From Achatina immaculata (Eukaryota; Mollusca; Gastropoda; Stylommatophora; Achatinidae): a DNA stretch of 64,000 nucleotides. The position numbers and the translations under genes were made by a program. Position 1 is the stretch's first letter, and every line of letters begins with the position of its first letter. This document shows, piece by piece, positions 1-12,900 of the stretch. Location: the NCBI GenBank assembly GCA_009760885.1, contig CM019716.1:10858438-10922437 (forward strand), in the 5' to 3' direction. The notes beneath the pieces were generated by a model. It had not been told where the DNA came from. It did no database searches and saw only the letters and a list, made by a program, of their open reading frames with translations.

Positions 1-1237
1 TATAAATATGGTTGAACACATTTATATGATGGAAAGATGAATTCTTTTCTTCACTTGCAGCGCCATCTTGCGTGCAGAATGAACATCCCGGCTTCCTCCA
101 ATTTCCCATCTTTTCCATGTTTATTTTGCGAGTTATCTCCCGTTAGTCTCCCACGTCCCATTTCGATCATCTCTCTTGAGTCATGAAAGTTGAGATATTT
201 TTCTGTAACCAGTTTTTTGTATTTCGTCGTAATTTTCCTCCAGCCACCAGCATCTCCAAACTTCCTGTGGTTTAAAACTCTTTCCGTGCGGGAGGAAAAA
301 CACGGACGTGTCATGGCGTGCGGGAGTAAAAACGCGGGTCTTGACTGTAAGGGGGTCTAGTTGTAAAATGGAATGGAAAACAGTATTTCCATGTACTTCC
401 GTATACCTAATATGTGTCAAAGTATAGCTAAATGAATGAAAATTTCATAAATGCAGAATTTTTTAGGAAAAAAGAAGTAATGTGATGTTTTTAGACACTG
501 ATTGTGGCCAGCTCACCATCAGCTAGGTCTAGATTCGCGCTACTTACCCCTACTTACCATCTAAGATGTGTAGATCTACTTGTCGATCTCATATTGTGAC
601 TCCGTATTGCATTTCCGCTGCATGAATGTCTAAAATAACCTCCTAACTACTTCTCCAGTCGTCTAAATATGTCTAGATCTACTTAGAAAACATTCAAGAG
701 CAGCGGGGTGGCCATAGGCTATGTCCATACCCCTATCTACATCGTCAAAAATTGAAAAATTTCCATGCTTCGCGTCCTTGTTCTCGCTCGGCATCGCTCG
801 TAACTAGGCACGCATTCTCCATTTTGAAAGTGTCACCGGAATCACGGACGAAATATGTACAATCTAAATGTTATACCGCTTGTTTTAATGAAACAAACAA
901 TGTCGAATTTTCGACCATACGCACCTTGGGACCACCGGAAGTGTTGAAAGTTCGACCATACGCACGGAAAGAGTTTTGGAAACTTGTCCAGTGGCGTAAA
1001 CAGGCTACTGCACGAAGTTTAGACTTTTTCATGGGAGGGAAATATTCACGAAACAGAATTAGAATTTGTAGATCATATTTAAGCACTGAAATTTTAGGTA
1101 ACAGGGGTCAGTCAGTGCAAGTCAGTTGTGAGTCATTTTTGATCATTGTGATTAATGCTGATTTGAAGTTGATAGCTGAAGTTGTGATAGCACTAGAAAG
1201 ATGTGAACGTTGAGCTAGTATTTTTTTTTTTTCATGT
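1..1237. other. No recognisable gene
   Basis: No domain, RNA gene or repeat recognised. An open frame of 153 codons at 752-1213 (+) resembles nothing I know and ends beside the LINE insertion, so I do not call it a gene. Confidence 0.5.
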
Positions 1238-1246
1238 ATCCACGTG

Positions 1247-1949
1247 AAAGGCCTTACTTTGAACATCAAAAAGACAGAGACTATGGTTATATCTAAGAAA
1301 CAGAATCCACCAACATGCAGTATTAAATTAAACGGAACTATTCTAAAGCAGGTGCAGAAGTTCAAATACCTTGGAGCAGTAATAACTTCAGATGCGAAAT
1401 GCAGAACGGAAATTAGGAACAGAATAGGCCAAGCAAAGACTGCATTTCAGAGAATGAGAGACATATTAGCTAACACATCTTTATCAATGAATGTTAGAAA
1501 ACGAGTCCTAAAATGCTATACTGAACCTATCTTGTTATATGGAAGTGAATCATGGACAATAGGCAGGTCTGCACAAAAATCATTGGAAGCAACAGAAATG
1601 TGGTTTATTAGAAGAATGTTGCGAATCCCCTGGACAGCAAAAATAACTAATGAAGAATGTATGAGAAGAGCTGGAGAGACAAAAAACCTTGTCAAAAATT
1701 AAGAGAGAGACAATGTACTTTCATAGGACATGCAATGAGAAGAGGGGGCATTGAAAATATTATAACAACAGGAAAAATAGAAGGAAGAAGATCAAGAGGA
1801 AGACCAAGAGAAATGATACTGGACAGTCTGACGGAATGGTGTGAGAGGAGATCACCAACTGAACTGATGGCCTGCATGACGAATCGTGTACTCTGGAGAA
1901 GCATAATAGCCAACGCCAGTCGGCACGGCACCTAATGATGATGATGATG
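1247..1949 (+). mobile_element. 5'-truncated LINE, C-terminal part of reverse-transcriptase ORF, with TSD
   Basis: Non-LTR retrotransposon fragment. The frame starts [18 protein letters not shown] and includes [38 protein letters not shown] and the basic tail [12 protein letters not shown] 1-nt deletion near 1697 shifts the frame. The 3' end is an (ATG)n tail, a style seen in the RTE clade, and a 9-bp target-site duplication ATCCACGTG flanks it at 1238-1246 and 1950-1958. A longer copy of the same family lies at 33107-34420. Confidence 0.88.
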
Positions 1950-1958
1950 ATCCACGTG

Positions 1959-2500
1959 TGTTTTTTATGTTGCTACAGTTGTCTTATAATAGAGATGTAA
2001 ACTGAAGAATGTGAAAATAGCTTTCTTTTGAGATTTAGTAGGACTTGTAAAGTCCGATATTTTGTGATGTGATGTTTTTCTTGTGGATCCATGGAAACTT
2101 TAATTGAGACTGTAATTTGGCTATATATTACATCATGTTGTATGTCTGTCATCCTATCTGAGTGTGAGTATTGTCCACTGCCTCCCTATATGGCGAACTA
2201 GTTCTCGCCAGGGAGAAGAGCGGCTTGTTCATCTATATACTCAATATTTTGCTACATGCTCACTTATCACCACCCATTCTCTCCACAATAAACATGTGTT
2301 TTTGCTGTTACCAGTGGTTCTCAAACTGTTGAAATGTGTCTGTTCTTATTTACACGTTACAATCTCTGCGATCTAATCAGTTGAGATGGATAAAACAAAT
2401 TAATCCAGTTGCTACCTGGGTCAGCGGTTCTCACAACTTGGAAGTACTTCTTTAGCGTTACTGCTTTAGTGTTGCCGCATTGACACACTGGTCCAGCAGT
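1959..2500. other. No recognisable gene
   Basis: Unique-looking AT-rich DNA. Two short stretches (CAGTGGTTCTCAAAC near 2312, CAGCGGTTCTCACAAC near 2422) resemble hAT terminal repeats but face the same way, so no element is called. Confidence 0.4.
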
Positions 2501-2501
2501 C

Positions 2502-3650
2502 TACGCCCACGCCACACTTTACACACTTCAGATGCAGCACCCACACTTTACACACTTCAGATGTAGCACCCACACTTTACACACTTCAGATGTAGCACCC
2601 ACACTTTACACACTTCAGATGTAGCACCCACAATTTACACACTTCAGATATAGCACCCACACTTTACACACTTCAGATGTAGCACCCACACTTTACACAC
2701 TTCAGATATAGTACCCACAATTTGCACACTTCAGATGTAGCACCCACAACTTGCACACTTCAGATGTAGCACCCACAAGACACTTCAGATGTAGCACCCA
2801 CATCTTGCACACTTCAGATGTAGCACCCACAACTTGCACACTTCAGATGTAGCACCCCACTTTACACACTTCAGATATAGTACCCACAATTTGCACACTT
2901 CAGATGTAGCACCCACAACTTGCACACTTCAGATGTAGCACCCACAAGACACTTCAGATGTAGCACCCACATCTTGCACACTTCAGATGTAGCACCCACA
3001 ACTTGCACACTTCAGATGTAGCACCCACACTTTACACACTTCAGATGTAGCACCCACACTTTACACACTTCAGATATAGTACCCACAATTTGCACACTTC
3101 AGATGTAGCACCCACAAGACACTTCAGATGTAGCACCCACATCTTGCACACTTCAGATGTAGCACCCACAACTTGCACACTTCAGATGTAGCACCCACAC
3201 TTTACACACTTCAGATGTAGCACCCACACTTTACACACTTCAGATATAGTACCCACAATTTGCACACTTCAGATGTAGCACCCACAACTTGCACACTTCA
3301 GATGTAGCACCCACAAGACACTTCAGATGTAGCACCCACATCTTGCACACTTCAGATGTAGCACCCACAACTTGCACACTTCAGATGTAGCACCCACAAC
3401 TTGCACACTTCAGATGTAGCACCCACAACTTGCACACTTCAGATGTAGCACCCACAACTTGCACACTTCAGATGTAGCACCCACAAGACACTTCAGATGT
3501 AGCACCCACATCTTGCACACTTCAGATGTAGCACCCACATCTTGCACACTTCAGATGTAGCACCCACAACTTGCACACTTCAGATGTAGCACCCACAACT
3601 TGCACACTTCAGATGTAGCACCCACAACTTGCACACTTCAGATGTAGCAC
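2502..3650. repeat. 29-bp minisatellite
   Basis: About 40 units carrying CACTTCAGATGTAGCACCCA. Unit variants (CTTTACAC, AATTTGCAC, AACTTGCAC, a shortened AAGACAC form, ATCTTGCAC) recur in the same order, so there is higher-order structure. Confidence 0.95.
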
Positions 3651-4457
3651 TCATAATTTGAAAGAGAACCTATTACAGGACGGCCACACTTAATTATTGC
3701 TCTTGATCCACCCCCCCCCCCAACCCCCCACCAACTTCCTCTTCTTTAATGTTTACACCAGGGAAAGAGGAACTCATTAAAAAAACAAACAAACTTCCGT
3801 TTCCTGTCATCATAAAATCGACGGTGTTAACATGACATGTGATGTAACTTCCTACATATTTGCTGTAGGTGTAGGTACAAGTTCTGGATGACTGACACTA
3901 TTACAGTGGTTCTCAATCCATGGGCCGCGGCCCAAAGGTGGGTCGTGACAGAGAGTATTCCGGGCCGCGCTGAAGTCTCAAAGCAGAAATTTTTTTTCAC
4001 GCAATGCATAGGGGCAGACTGCACGGATGCAAGCCGCAGAATTGTAGGTCGCTTTATTAGTATGTCCTCATTGTGGGTATTGGAGAAAGGATAGTCCAGA
4101 CAGCGTTTCTTCCAGCATCAAACAGAAATATGACGTACATAAAAAGACGGCATCGCTGTTGAAGTGCGACATCGGTGTCATTCTGACCGTGTTTGCTGAA
4201 ACGTGCAGTTTTACCATGTCATTTTAGAGAACAGTCGGCGCAGATTCTGCGAGAGAGCAGAAGTGAAATATATTTCTCAGCAATTGTGTTTTAGTTTATA
4301 AATCATATTTCGTTGACTTGAGAGCCGCTATTCTGTCTTGGTGCTGTGTGTAATTCGTGTTGGATTAATCAACGGATTCTAGTAACCCACGTAGTGATCG
4401 TGGAGACTTTTCAGATATCCTTTTTATTGTTTAAACTTTAAAACTTCAGGCACTAAA

Positions 4458-6491
4458 ATGGATCGATTTGTGAAACGTAAGCCTTCGACTTCGCGCACAC
4501 GAATTGATAGTAGTGGCAGCGAAAGTCACTGTGATCGAGACGACAATAAAGAAAACTAAATACGCTCGAAAATATGATTGTGAGTATATTGAGTACGGCT
4601 TCGTTCCATCAACAAATGACCAAAATCTGCCATAAGGTTTTATTTGTTTGCAAATCCTCTCTAATGAGGCAATGAAGCCGACGAAATTGCGTCGTCATCT
4701 AACTACAAGACATCCAGATCTACAGAATAAAACCAAAGAATTTTTCGAACATAAAGCCGAGGAATATAGTAAACAGAAAACAATGTTAACAACAAGAACC
4801 ACTCTCAACGAAAAAGCTCTTAAATCATAGTACCTGACCGCCCAGAGAATCGCAAAATCAAAGAGACCGCACACGATTGGAGAAGATCTTATCATGCCAG
4901 CCGCTGTTGAGATTTATGACGCATTGTTCTGCTCAGAATATGCTACATAACTGAAAAGCATTCCCATCTCGAACGATACTGTTCGCAGAAGAATATCAGA
5001 AATGTCCGAGGACATTGTCCCGCAGCTACCTGAAATATTACAATCTACTAAGTGTGCTATTCAGTTAGATGAGCTAACTGACATCGCCGGCGAGCCACAG
5101 CTGCATGATTATGGTCGCTATTGTTAGCAAAATAGTATGCAAGAGGAATTTCTTTTTTGCAAGTCACTGCCAGCAACAACGACGGACGATGAAATATTTC
5201 GTGTTTTAAACGATTTTTGACAATTTTTGTACTGCGGTGGATCTTCTTCTTCTTCGTTCGCATTGTCTGTCTATATCTGCAGTCCTGTGTCTTGGATAAA
5301 TTTCACTGTTTTTTGTAATTCATGTATGGAACCGTAGAGCTTATCTTCTTTAGTGGTTTCACTGGGCCAGTAATTATTTCTCAGTGTCTCATAGTTGGTG
5401 CAGTTCTGGAGGATATGTTACTGCGGTGGATGAACTACATCAGTGTCTGTACCGACGGCGCTGCCACAATGACTGCCCTCAACAGTGCTGTTGTAACTCG
5501 CATAAAGCGAGTGTCACTCGAAATTGTAGGCACCCATTGCATGATCCATCGTGAGGCACTCACTTCAAAGAAGTTGAATGAAACTCTGGGATCTGTACTC
5601 GAAGACTGTGTTCGGATTGTAAACTTCATAAAAACTAGAACAGTGAACAGTCGATTATTTGCTCAGCTTTGTATTGAGTCAGATGCAGAACACAAGCATC
5701 TCTTATTGTACTTGGCTGTGCGTTGTCTGTCCAGAGGAAAAGTTCTTGCAAGAGTGTTTGAGCTTCGTTTAGAATTGTTGCAGTTTTTGACAGAACACAA
5801 TCTCGACCTGGCAGGTAAGGTCGCTGATACTGATTGGCTTGTCATGCTGGCATACCTTGCTAACATCTTTAGCCTTTTGAACAGTTTGAACATATCACTG
5901 CAGGGTAAAGATGCCAGTATACTCAAGACATACGACAAAGTTGCAGCCTTTAAGAAGAAACTACGACTTTGCCGCACGCGACTCGAGAACAAATCACAAG
6001 ACATGTTTCACTTGTTCTGTGAATTTATAGAGAGCAATGAAGTTCTTGGCGAGATTCTGGAAGGGGTCACTGGTGTCCTAAAAGGGCATCTGACATCTCT
6101 TGCTGAATATTTTGACAAATACTTCACGACCGAAGACATTAAAGCGTACGATTTGATTCGTAATCCTTTTCAGTGTGCATTCTCTGAATGAACCAGTCGT
6201 GCACAAGAAGAATTAGTGGAACTGTCTAGTGATCGCACGTTACAAATCAAATTTAACGACCCCGATGTGGATATCTCTTTGTTGGAATATCCGTTTTTGT
6301 CAGTCCTGGCGATAAAAGTTATTCTACCTTTTTCAACAACTTATTTATGTGAAGTTTCACTTTCTACATTGACTGCCATGAAAACCAAATATCGTTCAAG
6401 AAAAAACGTGGAGGATGATCTTCGAGTGTGTCTGTCACAAACTCCAGCCAGAATAGACATGCTATCCAACCCGAAACAGAGCCATTTTTAA
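4458..6491 (+). pseudogene. hAT transposase (ZBED5/SCAND3-like), inactivated
   Basis: The start reads MDRFVKRKPSTSRTR. A BED-like segment follows (MKPTKLRRHLTTRHPDLQNK at about 4672-4731). A long central block at 5419-6191 includes VGTHCMIHREALTSKKLNE, and the dimerisation region at about 6214-6491 includes LSTLTAMKTKYRSRKNVEDD. Stops interrupt the frame near 4632, 4828, 4948 and 5218, and again at 6189, and a retroelement splits it at 5243. Human ZBED5 and SCAND3 are domesticated relatives, but this copy is dead. Confidence 0.85.
5243..5418 (-). mobile_element. LINE 3'-end fragment nested in the hAT transposase
   Basis: Flanked by a perfect 13-bp target-site duplication TACTGCGGTGGAT (5230-5242 and 5419-5431). 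On the minus strand it reads KLYGSIHELQKTVKFIQDTG then LQI and a stop, which resembles the C-terminus of RNase H-bearing mollusc LINEs, and ends in an (AAG)n tail. The insertion post-dates the hAT. Confidence 0.85.
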
Positions 6492-6681
6492 GGTAAATGA
6501 AAAGAACTTTTGTGCAGCAATGAATATGCAGTTACACATGTAGAGAAAATATTACATAAAACTTTATAAAATTATATATATACCTTGCAAATATAAAGCA
6601 GTTTATTAGTGGGCCACAAAAATGTTTCACTTTTAAATGTGGGCCGTGCAGCAAAAGGATCTGAGAACCGCTGCAGTATTA

Positions 6682-7186
6682 GAATATTCTAATATTTCAT
6701 AAAAACCATCCCTGAAATCTGTGGTCCGAATGTACAGAACATCTTTGACTAGATTCTGAGTTTGTTGTTGGTTAAGTGTGCACATGTTACCAGACGCTCA
6801 ATAAAAAATATGTTTACAGATTATACAACTGTCTTTGACCACTACCTCCCCAACATGTTTCTATTTCTCCAAAAGTAAAAAAAATGAATATCTTCCCCCC
6901 ATATCTTGTTAGCAAAGAAAACAGCAACAAATTCTGTCAGATGAGTGGACTTCGTCTTCGTTAAAAGAAAAAAAAAAAGACATCTAAAATAGATTGTAAC
7001 ATATTTGATGGGGAAATTCCGGGAGCATTCAGTGAAGAAGAATTATCTGCGGTTTCTCCTTGATCACTGAAACTTTCACCTTAAAGGGAAAACATCAACA
7101 TTCCCCTTAATTTGCCAGATTGGATTAATGTGTTTACCACAGCCTGTCTGCCAGTATAAGACCCTTAAGCTCACGAACTTAAAAGT
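6682..7186. other. No recognisable gene
   Basis: AT-rich sequence with a few homopolymer runs. Nothing supported. Confidence 0.4.
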
Positions 7187-7189
7187 GCT

Positions 7190-7812
7190 CCCTGCTAGCG
7201 GAGCTCTTCCATTGCTCGCAGGTTCCTGCCTGCTGCTCTCAGCTAGCGGAGCTCTTCCATTGCTCGCAGATTCCTGCCTGCTGCTCTCAGCTAGCGGAGC
7301 TCTTCCATTGCTCGCAGATTCCTGCCTGCTGCTCTCAGCTAGCGGAGCTCTTCCATTGCTCGCAGATTCCTGCCTGCTGCTCTCAGCTAGCGGAGCTCTT
7401 CCATTGCTAGCAGGTTCCTGCCTGCTGCTCTCAGCTAGCGGAGCTCTTCCATTGCTCGCAGGTTCCTGCCTGCTGCTCTCAGCTACCGGAGCTCTTCTAT
7501 TGCTCGCAGATTCCTGCCTGCTGCTCTCAGCTAGCGGAGCTCTTCCATTGCTCGCAGATTCCTGCTGCTCTCAGCTAGCGGAGCTCTTCTATTGCTCGCA
7601 GATTCCTGCCTGCTGCTCTCAGCTAGCGGAGCTCTTCTATTGCTCGCAGATTCCTGCCTGCTGCTCTCAGCTAGCGGAGCTCTTCTATTGCTCGCAGATT
7701 CCTGCCTGCTGCTCTCAGCTAGCGGAGCTCTTCTATTGCTCGCAGATTCCTACCTGCTGCTCTCAGCTAGCGGAGCTCTTCTATTGCTCGCAGATTCCTG
7801 CCTGCTGCTCTG
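7190..7812. repeat. 48-bp minisatellite, about 13 copies
   Basis: Units contain GCTAGCGGAGCTCTTCCATT, with palindromic GCTAGC and GAGCTC. One unit near 7565 lacks 4 bp. The unit is 16 codons, so a long open frame appears by construction. Confidence 0.95.
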
Positions 7813-8570
7813 TTAATAGTTTGTGCCAGTAATAGTTTACTGGTAATTATATGCAGTGGTGGAAAAACAAAGCAAAACAAAAACTGCGGTCAAATTACGT
7901 GTGGGGGTAGATAAGCGCATTTAGTGAGTTTGAAAACCGAGAAAAATCTTGATAAACCCACAGGCAGAAATGTTAAAATGCCTGGTGATCCAGGATTGAC
8001 CACGATCATATCCTACCTCCTCTACATGGCGTCCACAGTAACAGGTTAATACTTCAACATATCTACTGCATCGACTACAAACCAGTTCTAGTGAGACAAG
8101 AAGAATAAGAACATTTGAAAGGGACATAATAATATCTAAGTAAATTCTCTATACATAAAAAATGAATGCAATTAAAAAAAATACATTGGAAGACTGGAGT
8201 TAGCATCCACCCGTCCAGCGTTCTGTTTATTTTAGTGTTTATAGTCGGGCGATGGTGTTCTAAACGTCGCCGGGCGGAGAGTTTCCTGGTGATCGGTATG
8301 TACTCCGGTCACGCACTGTCCATGGCGGGCAGTTCTCCGATGTTTTCATCAAACCTGTAAATGTATTAAAGTCTTTCTGTTTCTGCTGGAAGAACATAAT
8401 ACCAGCACAGCCATGCTTTTGAAGAGATTTTTAAAATGTTTGATGTTTGACAAGAATGAATGGGGTAAATAGTGATGCTGCTGATTTTAACATGAGTTGA
8501 GATATCAGGGAAGAAGTTGGCTGTCTCAGGAAAATATCTAAGACTTCAGAAAATCATCGACACAATAACT
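7813..8570. other. No recognisable gene
   Basis: No domain or RNA gene seen. Several frames of 60-70 codons are open without similarity I recognise. Confidence 0.4.
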
Positions 8571-8574
8571 TGAC

Positions 8575-9065
8575 CAGAACATAATTGCTTGTATAAGACC
8601 TAGACAGCCTGTATGAGTCACCGACACTGCCGATACGAGACCTAGACAGCCCGTACGAGTCATTAACACTGCTGTTACGAGACCTAGACACAGCCTGTGT
8701 TAGATCTGAACACTGCTCGTGAGAGTTCTTGGCATTGCTGGTGTGTACATCTAGACACTGCTGGCGTGTACATATAGACACTGCTGGCGTGTACATATAG
8801 ACACTGCTGGCGTGTACATCTAGACACTGCTGGTGTGTACATCTAGACACTGCTGGCGTGTACATCTAGACACTGCTGGTGTGTACATCTAGACACTGCT
8901 GGCGTGTACATCTAGACACTGCTGGCGTGTACATCTAGACACTGCTGGTGTGTACATCTAGACACTGCTGGCGTGTACATCTAGACACTGCTGGCGTGTA
9001 CATCTAGACACTGCTGGCGTGTAATCTAGACACTGCTGGTGTGTACATCTAGACACTGCTGGTGC
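8575..9065. repeat. 23-bp minisatellite
   Basis: About 14 good units of ACATCTAGACACTGCTGG followed by CGTGT or TGTGT from 8746, preceded by diverged related units from 8575. Confidence 0.93.
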
Positions 9066-9209
9066 GAAACCTAAGGTATCGTGCTAGAAATAAACATTAT
9101 AGGCCGGGGGATAAGAACCGAGAACATGCGCAAGAACCTGGCCAAGAACAGCAGGAGTCAGCAATGTAGCAGACAGAAATACATCATGATAACCTGCCAA
9201 GCCCGTACT

Positions 9210-9322
9210 GAGTCAGTCAAAGATGTACAGCTGAGTTAGTCAAGCATGTACAACTGAGTCAGTCAAGGATGTACAACTGAGTCAGTCATGCATGTACAAC
9301 TGAGTTAGTCAAGCATGTACAA
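9210..9322. repeat. 23-bp short tandem array
   Basis: About five units around CATGTACAACTGAGTCAGTC. A (GT)n tract follows at 9359-9379, and a diverged repeat built on TTCACTTTAAGTACAGAT lies at about 9483-9590. Confidence 0.85.
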
Positions 9323-9951
9323 CTCTCGGTGACGTACACGCAGCTGTAAGAAAACGGCTTGTGTGTGTGTGTGTGTGTATAGTTTTTCTTTTCCATGTCG
9401 TTTTTGTAGATTTTATTAAAAACGTCTCTTTCCTTTTATTTCATTCTCTTTTTTTTTAAAAGTGGACAGCCGATGTTCAGCTTCACTTTACGTACAGATT
9501 CACTTTAAGTACAGATATGCGCAGAGTCACTTTAAGTACAGATATGCGCAGATTCACTTTATGTACATATTCACTGTATGTACAGATTCACATATCTACT
9601 GTGTATCACGTTATTTGATCATAATCGTTTTATTCAGATCATTACAGTGTATAAAATAAGATAATGTAATGCATGAACTAATAGTGAGCCACAATAAACA
9701 ATAAATCATCCCCCACTCCACCCCACCCCCACCCCCCGGCATGTCATCATAAATTTACGTTTTTATGACCTGGTTTTCGAGGAGCACATCTGACAGCTGG
9801 AACTAGGAGTGTTTAAGGAGTTCGGTGTGACCTGGTAAAGCCAGGATTTTGTTTTTCTGAAACAATCCACGAATAAATCACCTGAGCTTTGTCTTCCCTC
9901 ATGTTTAGGCTATTCTCACCTGCAGTAGCTAGACCAGGCCTCCGTCCCGCC

Positions 9952-9996
9952 ATGCCATCCTCCAGCGTTCTCATCTTCTTTGTTAATGGAAAGAAG
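9952..9996 (+). CDS. XDH: XDH exon 1 (start codon)
   Basis: Encodes [15 protein letters not shown], the N-terminal strand of the plant-type ferredoxin fold, and ends in phase 0 at a GTAAGT donor. The ATG at 9952 sits in a good context (CCGCCATGC) and matches the usual short XDH N-terminus. An upstream in-frame ATG at 9889 would add 21 residues and is less likely. No TATA box or clear promoter could be recognised upstream. Confidence 0.85.
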
Positions 9997-12900
9997 GTAA
10001 GTCGCCCACGTGCACAAGCGTACAAACAAACAAATACACGAACAAACAAACAAACAAACAAACCAAATGTTTCAACACCATTTTTACGCGATAGCACTTT
10101 CTTTACTCTCCTAAAACCAGGCAGACGTGCGCGCGCACACACACACACACACACGTACACAGTCTAAAAACCAGGACATATTATAAATTTTCAACTTATG
10201 TCCCATCTACCTGCTTGCGTATACGTATTATTATTTGCGACACCGTACGCGATGAGCATATGGTCTGCCCCTGTTTTCAAATATTTATTACACCAAAAAA
10301 ATATGCTAGCTACAGTATCAGGAGCTGGTGAACTGAACAATTTATCCTTGCTTCATAGTTTCGATATCAGGAACTGGTGAACTGAACACTTTATCCTTGC
10401 TTCAAAGTTTCAATATCAGGAACTGGTGAACTGAACATTTTATCCTTCCTTCAAAGTTTCAATATCAGGAATTGGTGAATTGAACACTTTATCCTTGCTT
10501 CAAAGTTTCAATATCAGGAGCTGGTGAACTGAACACTTTATCCTTGCTTCAAAGTTTTAATATCAGGAACTGGTGAACTGAACACTTTATCCTTGCTTCA
10601 AAGTTTTAATATCAGGAACTGGTGAACTGAACACTTTATCCTTGGCATATCTCCATTAAAAAAAAGTCAAGAAGGGTAAAGTTCAATGGTGGCCATGATG
10701 GTGGACCATCCCTCTAAATCCATCGATCTGGAAAGATTTCATTCAAGAACTAACACAACACACCGGACTTTCTTCACCATAGACGCCATTTTGATGTTTT
10801 GTCTTGTCTTGTCTTGTCTTGCCTTGTCTTGTCTTGCCTTGTCTTTTCTTGCCTTGTCTTGCCTTGTCTTGTCTTGTCTTCTATTGTCTTGCCTTGTCTT
10901 GCCTTGTCTTGTCTCGTCTTGCCTTGCCTTATCTTGTTTTGTTGTCTTGTCTTGTTTTGTCTTGCTTTGTCTTGTCTTTTCTTTTCTTTTGTCTTGTCTT
11001 GTCTTGCCTTCTTTTATCTTGTCTTGTCTTGTCTTGCCTTCTTTTATCTTGTCTTGTCTTCTCTTGTCTTGCTTTACCATGTCTTGTCTTGCCTTGACTT
11101 GTCTTGTCTTGCCTTGGCTTGTCTTGTCTTCTCTTGCCTTGCATTGTCTTGTATTTTTTGTCTTATCTTGCCTTGTCTTGTCTTCTCTTGTCTTGCCGTG
11201 TCTTCTCTTGTCTTGTCTTGTCTTGCCTTGACTTGCCTTGTCTTGCATTGGCTTGTCTTGTCTTCTCTTGCATTTCCTTGTCTTGTCTTGCCTTGCCTTT
11301 CCTTGTCTTGTCTTGCCGACTTGCCTTGTCTTGTCTTGTCTTGTTTTGTCTTCTCTTGTCTTACCTTGCCTTGCCATGTCTTCTCTTGTCTTACCTTGCC
11401 TTGCCTTGTCTTATTCTGTGTCCCACTGGAGCTGCGAGCGGATGTTCTCTGCAGCTGATGCTGTGAAGGTGTTGAAAGACAGCGTCGTGTCGCCATGGCA
11501 ACGCTGGGGACTTTGAAAGATGAGCAGCACTTCTTATCAGACTCCACAACCCTGGGGACTTTGAAAGATGTGTAGCGCTTCTTAGAAGGCTCCACCACCC
11601 TGGGGACTTTGAAAGGTGAGCAGTACTTCTTATCAGGCTCAACCACCCTTGGGGCTTTGAAAGGTGAGCAGCAATTCTTATCAGGCTCCACCACCCTAGG
11701 GACTTTGAAAGGTGAGCAGTACAATGGGAACAATTTAGGGAAGAGACAGGAACTGAAACCCAACTGCAACCCCAAATCCATGGCCTATGTACTACCGAAC
11801 TGGGTGGTCAGGCATAAATCAATCTCAGGATCTTCCCTCCAAGGACACTGTATGCCAGTCATGCAGCGTATTTACATTCATTCAACCAATGACATGACAT
11901 GTAGTACACATTACAAAGTCAAGCAATCAAAGTAGACTAATGTTTATTATACACACTGCATACCATATCGGGTATCTGAGTGGCGAAGTGGTTAGTACAC
12001 TGGTCTCTCATGACGAAGGTCGGGGGTTCGATTCCGGCCGGAGGCACCCCAGTCACCCAGCTGTAGAACTGGTGAGTTGGAAGGAAAGACGGCCAGGCGT
12101 CATACTGACCATATCATCCTCTTGTGTGCTGACAGGTCAAGGAAAATATGGGCACTAACACCATATACCTATGTGCCTCTATGGCATGACAGGATTACCT
12201 TTACCTTACATACCATATCACGTCACACAACATTACATGCATAAGACATCAACATATATCATCATGAATGAACACGTATAATATCAATATATAATGCATA
12301 ATACTCTAATATGCAACTGAATCGTGTGGGCCGACTGGCATGGGCTCTCCTGGCCCTCATATGAAAAACATGTTCATCTTAAAATGGTGCCATATTCCAG
12401 TCACTGATGCTATGAATCCACCCCTCACACACTACACATCATCTCCATCTTGAGCCAACGCACTGAAATATTATAACATATATCAGATCGAACAGTATTT
12501 AGGTCGGCTTGGTCTGATATAGACGAAACGAATTCAGCCCCTGCCATGCCTTCTGGCTATGCTCGTCTCTCTCTTTCCCGCCACGCTTTCTTCCTTTATA
12601 TTTGGGCCTTCATCCATCTGGATCACGTGAACGGCATCGCTCCGCCCACAATCCGTACACTATTCTGAGCTTCGAGAGGCCGTTCACAGGATGCCATCTT
12701 TGATTAGCCAACCCTGACGTTACTATGTCAGCTATGGTTGGCTAACCTTGATGCTAGTATGTCAACTGTGGTTCGCCAACCCTGATGCTAGCATGTCAGC
12801 TATGGTTCAGTAACCCTGACATTAGCATGCCAGCTATGATTCGTCAGCTGTGGTTCGCCATCTCTGACGCTAGGGTGCCAGCTGTGGGTCGCTGACTTCC

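Larger units (their letters stand above)
3904..6673 (+). mobile_element. hAT-superfamily DNA transposon, decayed, with TIRs and near-perfect 8-bp TSD
   Basis: The left end is CAGTGGTTCTCAATCC and the right end is the complement of CAGCGGTTCTCAGATCC, typical hAT termini. The 8-bp flanks CACTATTA (3896-3903) and CAGTATTA (6674-6681) match at 7 of 8 bases. Between them lies a broken ZBED5/SCAND3-like transposase on the same strand. A 176-bp retroelement fragment is inserted at 5243-5418. Element length is about 2.77 kb. Confidence 0.88.

Noticed and set aside
752..1213. Open frame of 153 codons on + upstream of the LINE
   Set aside because: No recognisable domain, ends at a T-rich run beside a retrotransposon insertion, and no splice or promoter context. 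Not called as a gene.
2312..2440. A second hAT element bounded by CAGTGGTTCTCAAAC and CAGCGGTTCTCACAAC
   Set aside because: The two ends point the same way and no 8-bp TSD flanks them. They are more likely ends of separate decayed copies, or chance.
2502..3650. Possible CRISPR-like direct repeat array
   Set aside because: Units are contiguous with no unique spacers, and this is animal DNA. It is a minisatellite, as are the other arrays in the window.
7128..7832. 234-codon frame with SGALPLLADSCLLLSA repeats
   Set aside because: The frame exists because the 48-bp unit is 16 codons without stops; one unit has a 4-bp deletion, and a second frame is equally open after it. Reported as a minisatellite only.
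11970..12045. Functional tRNA gene
   Set aside because: The A and B boxes are tRNA-like, but the sequence continues into a conserved SINE body with a simple-repeat tail and TSD, and it recurs in the window.
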